Shown here: positions 33,132 to 41,527 of the stretch, one piece after another
How the letters are laid out: each line of letters begins with the position of its first letter
Numbering within the stretch: position 1 is the stretch's first letter
From: DATLNM01 sp035536775
Lineage (GTDB): Bacteria > Actinomycetota > CADDZG01 > WHSQ01
Length of the DNA stretch: 64,000 nucleotides
Assembly (NCBI GenBank): GCA_035536775.1
Contig: DATLNM010000037.1
Span: forward strand, 75,659-139,658
Direction of reading: 5' to 3'
The notes under the pieces: model-generated
Databases searched by the model: none
What the model saw: only the letters and a program-made list of their open reading frames with translations
Told to the model about the DNA's origin: nothing
Translations under genes and position numbers: made by a program

Positions 33132-34279
33132 CAGTACGTGAGTCGCTTCTGGATAGGGATATCCACTGTCGACAGAATGTCGGCGATTTGCCTGCCCGCC
33201 GTCCCATCGCCGTAGAGTAGGGATTTCGAAAATTGTCCGTGCTCGAGCTGCCGCGTTATTGCATTGGCAATTGCGACCGAGTCGTGGGGCACATCAATAA
33301 CGTTGCCAGCCCGCTCGCGACCCTGCTGACGCGATCCAATATTGACAGCAGGCACTCCAAGGAAGCCGGCTTCCCGTAACCCGCTAGACGAATTGCCCAC
33401 CAGACACGCGCAGCCATTCAGTAGCCGAGCGTAGTCCTCAACCGAGAAGTTTCTGAAGAAATGGATTCGAGTCGAAGGACTCCGTTCGCGGTATTCGCGA
33501 AGGCGTTTGGAAATATCGTCAGAGCCCGCGTCGACATTTGGCCAAAGCCAGACTGCCGGCATGCTTAAAGCGTCGATGGCCTTGAGCGTTTCTTCGATTT
33601 GCTCTCGGCCAAGACCATACTCAGTGGTTACGGGATGTTGTACGACGACCAGGTAGGGAAGATGTGGATTGAGTTCTGGGCCGACTCCTCCGTATCGGCG
33701 GAAGATATCTTCCGGAACGCTCAGGTCAAGGCCCCTGAGGACATCAATGGATGGGCAACCCGTCCGGAAAACAGACTCGCGAGATTCGCCAAACCTGAAA
33801 AGAGTTTCTGCCGCACGATCGGTCGCCGGAAAGTGAAGATGGCTAAGCTTGGAAACGGCGTGTCGGACACTTTCGTCGATTGATCCAGTCGACTCTCCAC
33901 CCTGAGTGTGAGCAAGTCGGATGTTCATGTAACTGGCCGCGATTGCTGTCGCCAGCGATTCAAAGCGATCGGCTACGGTGATGACGAAATCAGGCTGGAG
34001 GATCTCAAACTGAGTTGCCAATTCGATAATGGCTAGGCCCGTCGACTTCGCCATCGTCGAGGGTGTTTCACCTTCGAGCGTCGAGTAGATAACGGCTGAG
34101 GGTGAGAACCCGTCCTGAACTATTAGTTCCTTAACATTTCCAAACCGGTACAGGAGGGCTGACGACGTCACGATCAGCTGAAGAGTTAAGTCAGGGTGGT
34201 CGGCAACTGCTTGCAGTGCGGACTTAATCCGTCCATAGTTCGCCCTGTTGTTGATGACGAAACAGCATCGACGACTCAC
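33131..34279 (-). CDS. neuC: UDP-N-acetylhexosamine 2-epimerase, hydrolysing (NeuC type)
   Basis: This 382-aa GT-B-like enzyme opens with RRCCFVINNRANYGRIKSAL, the NeuC/LegG start (typically RANYG). It continues with VITVADRFESLATAIAASYM, LAHTQGGESTGSIDESVRHA (the conserved Gln-Gly-Gly-Glu region) and VVQHPVTTEYG, then GNSSSGLREAGFLGVPAVNI. The hydrolysing enzymes release UDP and give ManNAc or a 6-deoxy di-N-acetyl hexose, which NeuB then uses. The ATG lies within four bases of the NeuB stop, and its own stop overlaps the dehydrogenase start. Distinguishing ManNAc- from 2,4-diacetamido-type substrates needs phylogeny. Confidence 0.9.
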   Translation of the reverse strand: MSRRCCFVINNRANYGRIKSALQAVADHPDLTLQLIVTSSALLYRFGNVKELIVQDGFSPSAVIYSTLEGETPSTMAKSTGLAIIELATQFEILQPDFVITVADRFESLATAIAASYMNIRLAHTQGGESTGSIDESVRHAVSKLSHLHFPATDRAAETLFRFGESRESVFRTGCPSIDVLRGLDLSVPEDIFRRYGGVGPELNPHLPYLVVVQHPVTTEYGLGREQIEETLKAIDALSMPAVWLWPNVDAGSDDISKRLREYRERSPSTRIHFFRNFSVEDYARLLNGCACLVGNSSSGLREAGFLGVPAVNIGSRQQGRERAGNVIDVPHDSVAIANAITRQLEHGQFSKSLLYGDGTAGRQIADILSTVDIPIQKRLTY

Positions 34280-35325
34280 TCGAGGTCGTCCCAGTGCAAC
34301 AATTCGTCGACTCTCACGCTTCTAGCCAGGCGGCGCCCCACAATCTGGTCCTTGGCATCAGGGGGGATTCCCGTTCCGGGCTTTTTTTCGACGAGGAGGG
34401 AGTTCGAAATCACCGTTCCGGCCGGACAGTCATGGGTCAGCGCAAGGCTTCGAGCAAATAGTCGCTGAATCTCTGCAATGTCTTCGGGCAGATTCGATTT
34501 GTCGAGGGGCTTCTTCAACTCCTCGTGCGCCTCGCGCGCCGCAGCCAGCCATGCAGCTTCGGTGAATGTGAGCGAAACAGGCGTATCGGGTGTCGTGATT
34601 CGTTTGTCCAGAATGACATGAACTTCAATGAGATCGACTCCTCGACTCATCGCTTCCAGTGGCGCCCATACAGTCCCCGTGTGGTCAGACAGCCCTACCG
34701 GGCATTGATACCGAGTCCGCCATTCATCGAGAACATTCAGTCCCACCCGGGAAAGAGGAGTGGGATACAAGCTGGTGGATTGCAGAAGCGCGTAACTCGC
34801 AGACACCTGGTCGAGTTGAACTAACGCCTCATCAATATCTGCTGTCGTACTCATTCCGGTCGAGATGAGGATTGGCTTATTGGTAACTGCCATGCGACCG
34901 ATGAGACCTGCTGAGCCGACTTCGCCGGATGCAATCTTCCAGGCATCAGGATTCACTGTCTCGATAAGGGCGAAGGCCTCGTGAGAGAACACGGAGCTCA
35001 GAAAGTAGAGCCCTTCTGCCCGCACGTGCTCGGCGAGCTCATGCCAATCTTGGGTTGAGAACTCCATGCGTTGCCAGTATTCGAATCGTGTGCGCTTTTC
35101 ATATCCGGAAGGCGGCGGTCCCCTAAAGACCTCATCCCGAGTCGATTCTGCACTGGCAATATGTGTCTGGAACTTGACTGCGTCCATTCCGCATCTTGCG
35201 GCTTCTTCTATGTACAAGTGAGCCAAGGAGATTGAGCCGCAATGGTTCTGACCAATTTCCGCAATAAGAAGGGGCGGGTGATCTTTCCCAATCTGCCGCT
35301 GCCCTCCGAGGGATATTTCTCTCAT
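34276..35325 (-). CDS. neuB: Nonulosonic acid (N-acetylneuraminate-type) synthase
   Basis: This 349-aa enzyme has an N-terminal TIM barrel opening LLIAEIGQNHCGSISLAHLY, the NeuB signature. AVKFQTHIASAES, WKIASGEV, PILISTGMS and GLSDHTGTVWAPLEAM follow, each a known barrel-edge motif binding PEP or Mn. A C-terminal SAF (antifreeze-like) domain of about 60 residues, from FARSLALTHDCPAGTVIS on, completes the family architecture. It condenses PEP with an N-acyl-mannosamine-type sugar. It heads the coupled stretch NeuB-NeuC-dehydrogenase-TPP enzyme-oxidoreductase-cytidylyltransferase-transferase. About 65 bases separate it from the upstream glycosyltransferase gene on the same strand, the largest gap in the surrounding operon, so a promoter could lie there. 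Confidence 0.92.
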   Translation of the reverse strand: MREISLGGQRQIGKDHPPLLIAEIGQNHCGSISLAHLYIEEAARCGMDAVKFQTHIASAESTRDEVFRGPPPSGYEKRTRFEYWQRMEFSTQDWHELAEHVRAEGLYFLSSVFSHEAFALIETVNPDAWKIASGEVGSAGLIGRMAVTNKPILISTGMSTTADIDEALVQLDQVSASYALLQSTSLYPTPLSRVGLNVLDEWRTRYQCPVGLSDHTGTVWAPLEAMSRGVDLIEVHVILDKRITTPDTPVSLTFTEAAWLAAAREAHEELKKPLDKSNLPEDIAEIQRLFARSLALTHDCPAGTVISNSLLVEKKPGTGIPPDAKDQIVGRRLARSVRVDELLHWDDLE

Positions 35326-35390
35326 CGCCCCATGCTAGTCAGCAACTCGATGCCTCGTCGCGGGCGGCTTGGTCTTGCGAAGCTAGGTGG

Positions 35391-36533
35391 CTATCGAGCT
35401 TGGCCTCGAGAGGCAACCAGGTTTGCGTAGAGCAACGAATGATTTGACTTTAGCTGGCTGATTCCAAAATGGGCCTCAACATGTTTGCGGGCGGCGTTCC
35501 CCATTTTCATGCGGAGGTTGTCGTCTTCAAGCAATGTAGTGACCTTGGACGCAAGGGCTGACGGGTCGCCCGGCGGAACCAGGAAACCTGTGCGCCCATC
35601 TAGGACAACGGAAGGTACCCCGCCCACTTGCGTCGCTACAGCCGGGCGGCCAGATGCGTGGGCCTCAATGAGCGCCCGGGGCGTCCCTTCATTGCGACTC
35701 GTCGAGATAACGAGATCGAGTGCCGAAAGAATCTCGGGAATGTCACCTCGCCACCCGAGGAAGTGTGCCCGCTCTCCAATTCCGAGATTACTTGCCAACT
35801 GTTCGAGCGATTTTCTGAGCTCGCCGTCGCCAACCACGACGATGTGCGCGTTCGGGATCAAAGTGAGCGCAGCGAGAGAGGTTGCATGGTCTTTGATGCG
35901 CGTTAGGCGGCCAATAATTCCCACGAGATGACACTCCCAAGGAATTCCTAGGTCACCTCTTAGATTTGCAAACGAATGTCCTCCGAATTTGTCAAGATCG
36001 ACTCCGAGAGGTAAGACGCGATATTGGTCAGGGCGCCCGATTTCCCGGGAAAGAAGGAAGTCTCGAATCTCTGGGCTCACGACGATCAGGATGTCGGTCT
36101 TGGTTGCCAATCCTCGCTCAACCCGCTCGAAGAACCAGGATGCCGTGCGCCCAAAATACCCATCGAGCGAGTGTCCGTGAAATGTGTGGACGAGCAGTGG
36201 GCGGGGACGAGTACGGATACCGGCAATTCGCCCGACGACTCCTGCTTTGGCGGTGTGGGTATGGATGATTTCCGGTTGCAAATGTCGGACTAGCCCCGTG
36301 ACGACATGAATGGCTCTGACGTCGGCAATGGGACGCACCGAGCGGGCAAGAGGCACCCTAAGCACTTCATTGCTGGAAAAGTCGAGCTCTCTCTCGCTTT
36401 CCTCGCACCACCCAGCAGCTAGGACTGTGGGCCAGCTCGTTAGCTCCCGCGTGAGTGTGAGCGCCTGGATTCCCGGCCCCCCAACGTTTAGCCGAGTTAT
36501 TAAGCGTAAGACTGCAGGAGAGTCTTGAATCAT
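35391..36533 (-). CDS. Family 4 glycosyltransferase
   Basis: The start ATG 36533 overlaps the asparagine-synthase stop in ATGA; 380 aa. The N-terminal acceptor domain opens VLRLITRLNVGGPGIQALTL, with the Gly-rich loop typical of GT4 enzymes, and has IIHTHTAKAGVVGRIAGIRT. The C-terminal donor domain has VGIIGRLTRIKDHATSLAAL and VISTSRNEGTPRALIEAHA (E-x7-E), then SGRPAVATQVGGVPSVVLDG. No membrane helix is seen. It is the last of a coupled run of transfer and modification genes before the nonulosonate genes. Position suggests that it builds the repeating unit that carries the nonulosonic acid, but donor and acceptor cannot be read from sequence. Confidence 0.92.
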   Translation of the reverse strand: MIQDSPAVLRLITRLNVGGPGIQALTLTRELTSWPTVLAAGWCEESERELDFSSNEVLRVPLARSVRPIADVRAIHVVTGLVRHLQPEIIHTHTAKAGVVGRIAGIRTRPRPLLVHTFHGHSLDGYFGRTASWFFERVERGLATKTDILIVVSPEIRDFLLSREIGRPDQYRVLPLGVDLDKFGGHSFANLRGDLGIPWECHLVGIIGRLTRIKDHATSLAALTLIPNAHIVVVGDGELRKSLEQLASNLGIGERAHFLGWRGDIPEILSALDLVISTSRNEGTPRALIEAHASGRPAVATQVGGVPSVVLDGRTGFLVPPGDPSALASKVTTLLEDDNLRMKMGNAARKHVEAHFGISQLKSNHSLLYANLVASRGQAR

Positions 36534-38389
36534 GACTCGCGGCGAAGAAACAGCTCTAGCGTCAAGAGGGCCCAAAGTAGGTGGCCCATATTTGCCTTTC
36601 CCGACACGTGCGAGGCGACAACCGCGTGGACTTCGCGTGCATCGAGGATGGAGCCAATGCGTGAGGTTCTTGAATCGAGAGTCGATACCAAATACGTCCG
36701 GTATTCATTTCTTAACCAGCTGTCTAAGGGGATTCCGAATCCTCGTTTTTGGCGAGACAAGATTTCGGGGGGGACAATTCCTGCCAGGGCTTCTCTAAGA
36801 ATGGCTTTTCCTCGCCGTCTTCGAATCAGGTAGTGGGACGGAAGCTGAAATGACCACTCCAGCAATTTCCTATCCAGGAAAGGCGATCGAACTTCAAGAG
36901 CATGAGCCATGCTCATGCGATCTGTTTTCGGGAGAAGGTCATCCAGAAGATAGGTACGCAGATTGAGTTCTAGCAGTCTTCCCACGACATCTACGTCTTT
37001 GGTTGTCTTCTCCCATTCGGACTCAAAGATGTTCATGGCGTCATCGCCGCGGGACCCTAGCAACGCTTGACGCCAGTCATCGGAGGCGTAGCTGAGCCAG
37101 CCTGCGTAAGCGCGCGGAATTTCAAGTCCAGCGCTCTTTGCGAACCGACCGATTCGCTGCATTCGCCCTATTCGAGACTGCGCAAGGGGTGAGGCTCCCG
37201 CTATCAGCAATTTCCTAATGGGAAAGGGCAGTGACCTAAGGCCTTGCCATAGGCGCGCTGCAATGAAGCGGTCATATCCTGCGAAGAGCTCGTCGCCGCC
37301 GTCTCCCCCTAATACGACTGTGACATGCTCTTTCGCGAACTTGGCCAGAAGGTAGGTCGGGAGCGCACTTGAGTCTCCAAATGGCTGATCGTGGTGGTGA
37401 ACAAGGGTCTCGATCAGGTCCGGCGTAGGTGGTTGAAGCTGAAGCTCGTGATGGTCTGTTCCAAAGGTTGTAGCAACAAGACGCGAATACTCGCTTTCGT
37501 CGTAGCCTGTTTCTCGACCAAAGGCGACACTGAAGGTCGGGACGGGTACGGGCAGCAACCGGGCCATGGTTGCTACAACTGCGGTCGAGTCGAGTCCGCC
37601 ACTTAGTAATGCCCCCACGGGCACATCGCTTTCGAGGCGATGTTGGACCGCATCGGTTAGTAGCGAGGCGGCCTGTTGGCGCGCCAGCGAACGCGACGGG
37701 CCTTGTGTTTGGCGGCGGGGAGGCTCCCAGTACCGGGCAATTCTTATTCCGCGGTGGAAGCTAAACGTGAGCAAATGCGCGGGGGGAAGACTCACGATTC
37801 CTTCGAAGAAGGTATATGGCGTAGGAACATAGCCGAGCATTAGGTACGTGGACAGCTCGTTGAGTCGCACACTCCTCGGCACTTCGGGATGTATTAAAAG
37901 GCCCTTGATTTCACTGGCGAAGACGAAGCTTGACCCGCCCGACCAGTAATAGAGGGGTTTCTTTCCAAGTCGATCTCTGATGAGGGTGAGCTCCTGGGTT
38001 CTTTCGTCCCAGACGGCAATCGCGAACATTCCATCTAGCGCTGACGCCAGCTGTGTTGGAGAAAGGAACTCAGCTAAGTGCGCAATCGTTTCGGTGTCTC
38101 CAGCGCTGCGGAGCTGGTGTCCCTGCGCAAACAAGTCGCGTCGGAGCTCCCCGTAGTTGTAGATCTCTCCGTTGAGAACCGCAGAAACTTCACCAGACTC
38201 ATCAGCGAAGGGAGGATCTCCTGTTTCCAGATCAACAATGGCTAGGCGTGCCATTCCGATTGCAGCTGTCGACGTAATCGAGTGACCGAACGCATCAGAT
38301 CCTCGATGTCGCATCGAGTTGAGCATGTTCTGTAGGACGTGAAGATTGGGTTGCGCCCTCCGCTTCACGAAGCCTGCTATCCCGCACAT
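36530..38389 (-). CDS. Asparagine synthase (glutamine-hydrolysing), glycan-cluster type
   Basis: The start is the ATG at 38389, because the class II glutamine amidotransferase must expose Cys2 (MCGIAGF). 619 aa, with the GATase domain at about 1-200 (MRHRGSDAFG, LNGEIYNYGELR, GDTETIAH) and the synthetase domain at about 205-619 with the PP-loop SGGLDSTAVVATM near 260 and GDGGDELFAGYDRF. AsnB-like enzymes in polysaccharide clusters often amidate a sugar acid or another carboxylate rather than aspartate. Nonulosonic or uronic acids here would be plausible targets (inference). A GAAGGTGGG site precedes the start, 16 bases after the previous stop. It ends in an ATGA overlap with the next glycosyltransferase. 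Confidence 0.9.
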   Translation of the reverse strand: MCGIAGFVKRRAQPNLHVLQNMLNSMRHRGSDAFGHSITSTAAIGMARLAIVDLETGDPPFADESGEVSAVLNGEIYNYGELRRDLFAQGHQLRSAGDTETIAHLAEFLSPTQLASALDGMFAIAVWDERTQELTLIRDRLGKKPLYYWSGGSSFVFASEIKGLLIHPEVPRSVRLNELSTYLMLGYVPTPYTFFEGIVSLPPAHLLTFSFHRGIRIARYWEPPRRQTQGPSRSLARQQAASLLTDAVQHRLESDVPVGALLSGGLDSTAVVATMARLLPVPVPTFSVAFGRETGYDESEYSRLVATTFGTDHHELQLQPPTPDLIETLVHHHDQPFGDSSALPTYLLAKFAKEHVTVVLGGDGGDELFAGYDRFIAARLWQGLRSLPFPIRKLLIAGASPLAQSRIGRMQRIGRFAKSAGLEIPRAYAGWLSYASDDWRQALLGSRGDDAMNIFESEWEKTTKDVDVVGRLLELNLRTYLLDDLLPKTDRMSMAHALEVRSPFLDRKLLEWSFQLPSHYLIRRRRGKAILREALAGIVPPEILSRQKRGFGIPLDSWLRNEYRTYLVSTLDSRTSRIGSILDAREVHAVVASHVSGKANMGHLLWALLTLELFLRRES

Positions 38390-38405
38390 CGACGCCCACC
38401 TTCGT

Positions 38406-39509
38406 TCAGCTCGAAGCGGGCAGTTTAGCCGTGCTATTTGTAATGCTTTCGTAGATTTCGAAATACCGATCGATGGATGTTGCCATCTTGAACTTGAGCG
38501 CTCGCTTTCGGCCTTCTGCCCCGCGTGCGCGTCCAACGACAGGGTTGATTAGGTGGAAGCTAATCGCGTTAGCAAGCTCTTCGTCATTATCGGAGTGGAA
38601 TGTTTGCCCGACCTGCTCGTCCACCAAATCGCGCATTCCTCCGACATTCGACACAATGACCGGAAGCCCAGCGGCCATCGCCTCAACCACGGCTATGCCC
38701 ATTTGCTCGACACGTGACGGCATGACAAAAAGGCTCGCTTCGGCGTAGTGGGGCCAGACGTCTTCGACGCTTCCGGCCCAATCGACGTTGGCCGTGAGCC
38801 CGAGCTTTGCGGTCAGCTTTCTGAGATCGCTCGCCCGAGGCCCATCTCCCACAAGTCTGAGGCGAACCTGCGGAAATTGCGGCTTTACTCGGCTAAGCGC
38901 CCGAAGAAGAACTTCATGGTTCTTTTCCTGCCGAAGATTTGCGACGCACAGTATGAGGTTCGGATCCCGGTGACGTGGCGTAGCGGGCCGCCCCACCCAC
39001 CCACTCGGTATCACTTGAAGGCGGGATGGAGGGAGACCGTACTCCTCAATCAGAACGCGGCTGCCGAAATGCGAGGCTGCCACAACGACATCGTGGTGGT
39101 GCACCGTCCATCGATCGACCGCCCTCCTGATCCTGCGTCCTCTCAACAAGTAGAGGTTGCCGTGGTGGTGAGTCATGACCCTGGTGTATTTGCGTCGAGG
39201 CAGTGTTGCGACCACTGCAGTCGCATGAAAGAGATGAGAGTGAACGATGTCGGGGTTGAATTCTGAGAGAAGCGATTGCAAGTCAGCTCGACGCCTCAGG
39301 ACATCCAGTCCTGCGCCTGCTAGAACGCGATGTTCAGCGAAACCGAGTGTTTCATTCCTGAGTTGGGTGTCGCCAGAAGCGGCGAACAGATCGACGACGA
39401 TTTGCGGGAACTGACGAACGCTTGCTTCGCGGATAATTGAAAGTAGGACTCGTTCGGCGCCCCCGATTCCCGCCCTGGAACTAATGACGTGTGCGAGTCG
39501 CGGTTTCAA
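38406..39509 (-). CDS. Family 4 glycosyltransferase
   Basis: This 367-aa GT-B enzyme opens LAHVISSRAGIGGAERVLLS, with the typical Gly-Gly-Ala-Glu-Arg loop. DIVHSHLFHATAVVATLPRR and TVHHHDVVVAASHF are in the acceptor half. The donor half has VANLRQEKNHEVLLRALSRV and MPSRVEQMGIAVVEAMAAGL (E-x7-E), then PVIVSNVGGMRDLV. Its start lies 29 bases inside the end of the preceding glycosyltransferase gene on the same strand, and 16 bases follow it before asparagine synthase. The product is cytoplasmic or membrane-associated and likely builds the repeating unit on undecaprenyl diphosphate. The specific linkage is unknown. Confidence 0.92.
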   Translation of the reverse strand: MKPRLAHVISSRAGIGGAERVLLSIIREASVRQFPQIVVDLFAASGDTQLRNETLGFAEHRVLAGAGLDVLRRRADLQSLLSEFNPDIVHSHLFHATAVVATLPRRKYTRVMTHHHGNLYLLRGRRIRRAVDRWTVHHHDVVVAASHFGSRVLIEEYGLPPSRLQVIPSGWVGRPATPRHRDPNLILCVANLRQEKNHEVLLRALSRVKPQFPQVRLRLVGDGPRASDLRKLTAKLGLTANVDWAGSVEDVWPHYAEASLFVMPSRVEQMGIAVVEAMAAGLPVIVSNVGGMRDLVDEQVGQTFHSDNDEELANAISFHLINPVVGRARGAEGRKRALKFKMATSIDRYFEIYESITNSTAKLPASS

Positions 39510-40623
39510 TGAGGTCTTCGATTTGATTAATTACAGATTCAGTCCGACAAACCTGAACGCCGTCGCGCGCGAGAGCAACACTTTTCTGACGTGTGCTCTC
39601 GTCAGTTAAGGCGACCGATAGCTGCTCGCAGAGAGATGATGAATCCCCTACGTCGAATAGGAGCGGATAGTCAGGACCAAGGATTTCGACGTTCGGCTCG
39701 ATATTGGAAGCGACCACGACCTTGCCCCACGCACAGGCTTCAATCAAGGCGTTTGACATCCCCTCCGATCTACTTGGGAGGACAAAGATGTCGATTGTCC
39801 GCACAGCGCTTTCAAGGTCATCTGTCCACGGCACAAAGGTCACGAATTCCTCCAGTTTTCGGGTGACTACTTGTGCACGAATCGCATCTTCGACGGAGCG
39901 GTGAGCGCCGCCCGTCCCAATCAGAAAGAGTCTCGCTCCAACGTGGGTGTGGTTGAGCTTCTCCCATGCGTTTAACAACACATCAAGGTCTTTCTCAGAA
40001 GAAAAGCGTCCGGCGAAATAGGCCGAGGGATTGCCACTGTGGACAACCCTGGCCCCAATATCTACGGGGTTGGGGATTACGATGACATTGGTGTCAATCA
40101 GAGCGCGGAATTCTTCCTTTCCGAACCTTGTTTGGGAAACAATGGTGTGGGCTTGTCGCAAGGCCCGCATTCGTATTCTCGAGCCTCGTCTCTGGCGAAT
40201 CAGGGTTCCTTCCGAGAGTTCACCACTTGTCGTGCTGAATCCCAGAAGAGGCAGCTTCGCGATGCGGCTCACAGCGGCCGCTACGTAGAGTTGTGAAAAA
40301 AGCTGTAGAGCCAGGATTGCGCTTGCCGAACGGGCCCATGCCACGCCCGCGATTAGCGCTGTCGGAACATAGAGAAGCAACCCCAGTCGTCGGTGCGAGA
40401 AGCCGGGGACTTCAATAATCGTCAGGTTCCTGCGACGAGTTCTCTTGTAGCGTCGCCCAGCACTCGATCGTGCCACGACGCGCAACTCGAAGCCTCTATT
40501 CTCTAACTCGCTGAGCAGCAGTCGGGTGCGAGAACTTGCTCCACCGATGTCCTGCAGGCCGGGAACAAAAAGAACAAGGCGCTTCGACCTTCTAGGTTTG
40601 CCGGGGGCCCTTTTTCGGTTCAT
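39481..40623 (-). CDS. Family 4 glycosyltransferase
   Basis: The start is taken as ATG 40623 (MNRKRAPGKPRRSKRLVLFV), which overlaps the preceding GT2 gene by 32 bases; an ATG at 40668 would add 15 residues and lengthen that overlap. 380 aa. The N-terminus is strongly basic, then GLQDIGGASSRTRLLLSELE begins the GT-B fold. The middle has a hydrophobic patch (RRLGLLLYVPTALIAGVAWA) that may contact the membrane. The donor site reads FAGRFSSEKDLDVLLNAWEK and VLPSRSEGMSNALIEACAWG (E-x7-E). It belongs to the coupled glycan operon. Sugar specificity is unknown. Confidence 0.88.
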   Translation of the reverse strand: MNRKRAPGKPRRSKRLVLFVPGLQDIGGASSRTRLLLSELENRGFELRVVARSSAGRRYKRTRRRNLTIIEVPGFSHRRLGLLLYVPTALIAGVAWARSASAILALQLFSQLYVAAAVSRIAKLPLLGFSTTSGELSEGTLIRQRRGSRIRMRALRQAHTIVSQTRFGKEEFRALIDTNVIVIPNPVDIGARVVHSGNPSAYFAGRFSSEKDLDVLLNAWEKLNHTHVGARLFLIGTGGAHRSVEDAIRAQVVTRKLEEFVTFVPWTDDLESAVRTIDIFVLPSRSEGMSNALIEACAWGKVVVASNIEPNVEILGPDYPLLFDVGDSSSLCEQLSVALTDESTRQKSVALARDGVQVCRTESVINQIEDLIETATRTRH

Positions 40624-41527
40624 TCGGAGAGACCCCCATTCTTCGAGCGACGAATTTTCCGAGGACAAGGGCGCTCCTAACGGCTATTAGGTGGTTCTCT
40701 CGCACGTGGACGCCTGCAGAGTGGCGTCGTGCGCTTCGTAGCCATTCAACAGTCTTCAGCCAGTTTCCGTCGCGTCCATAATGGTTAGCAATAGTCAGGC
40801 TGGTGTACGCCTTTGCCAAACTGACGTCGGTGGGATGAATCAGAGCCTCGCGCTCCAGAAGCCGAACGGCCTCCCACATCGATCGTTCCACATGATTGGC
40901 ATTGCGGCTGCTATTGGTTGCATGGACGCGGTATTCGACCAATGTCTCGCCTATGGCAAACACCGCGTGACCCATCTTCAAAATCCGAGCGGCGAAAACC
41001 CAGTCTTCCGATCCCTGCACCTCTCGAGTCTCAGGGAAACCACCAAGCTCGAGAAACAACTGACGCGGCATCACAAGCGTCGAGGGGAGCGCGGGAAATG
41101 GATTGCACCTGGCTATCCTGAGTTCAGGGTCTGATTGAGGACGGAGGGTCAATCCCAACGTCGCTCCCTTGTGGTCAATCAGAGTGATGGCTGTCGTCGA
41201 AATCGCCCCGGCAGCGTTCAATTGCCGTTCCAACTTATTTTGCATCCAGCGATCATCAGAATCTAGGAACGCAACTATTGGTGTGGTCGCCAGCTCGACC
41301 CCGAGATTCCTCGCCTTGCCGCGTTCAACTTGACGACGTGTTCGCATGTACCTGAGAGAGTTACCGAACTTCCGGATGACATCCTCTGTCTCGTCATCGG
41401 AACAATCATCAACTACGACTATCTCTATTTCTGAACAGACAGATTGAGCGCGAATCGAGTCGATCGCTTGAGCCAGATATTGGGCGCGATTGCGTGTCGC
41501 GATGACGACGCTTACGCTCGCTCTCAT
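40592..41527 (-). CDS. Family 2 glycosyltransferase
   Basis: The start ATG 41527 overlaps the methyltransferase stop in ATGA; the frame continues upstream but duplicates sequence of that gene. 311 aa. The GT-A fold opens ASVSVVIATRNRAQYLAQAI with IVVVDDCSDDETEDVIRKFG for UDP-sugar binding and TTPIVAFLDSDDRWMQNKLE as the metal-binding DxD region near residue 85-95. EVQGSEDWVFAARILKMGHA carries the likely catalytic acid (ED). The C-terminal 80 residues are helical and end basic. It lies within the long minus-strand operon between a methyltransferase and a GT4 gene. Acceptor and linkage are unknown. Confidence 0.9.
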   Translation of the reverse strand: MRASVSVVIATRNRAQYLAQAIDSIRAQSVCSEIEIVVVDDCSDDETEDVIRKFGNSLRYMRTRRQVERGKARNLGVELATTPIVAFLDSDDRWMQNKLERQLNAAGAISTTAITLIDHKGATLGLTLRPQSDPELRIARCNPFPALPSTLVMPRQLFLELGGFPETREVQGSEDWVFAARILKMGHAVFAIGETLVEYRVHATNSSRNANHVERSMWEAVRLLEREALIHPTDVSLAKAYTSLTIANHYGRDGNWLKTVEWLRSARRHSAGVHVRENHLIAVRSALVLGKFVARRMGVSPNEPKKGPRQT

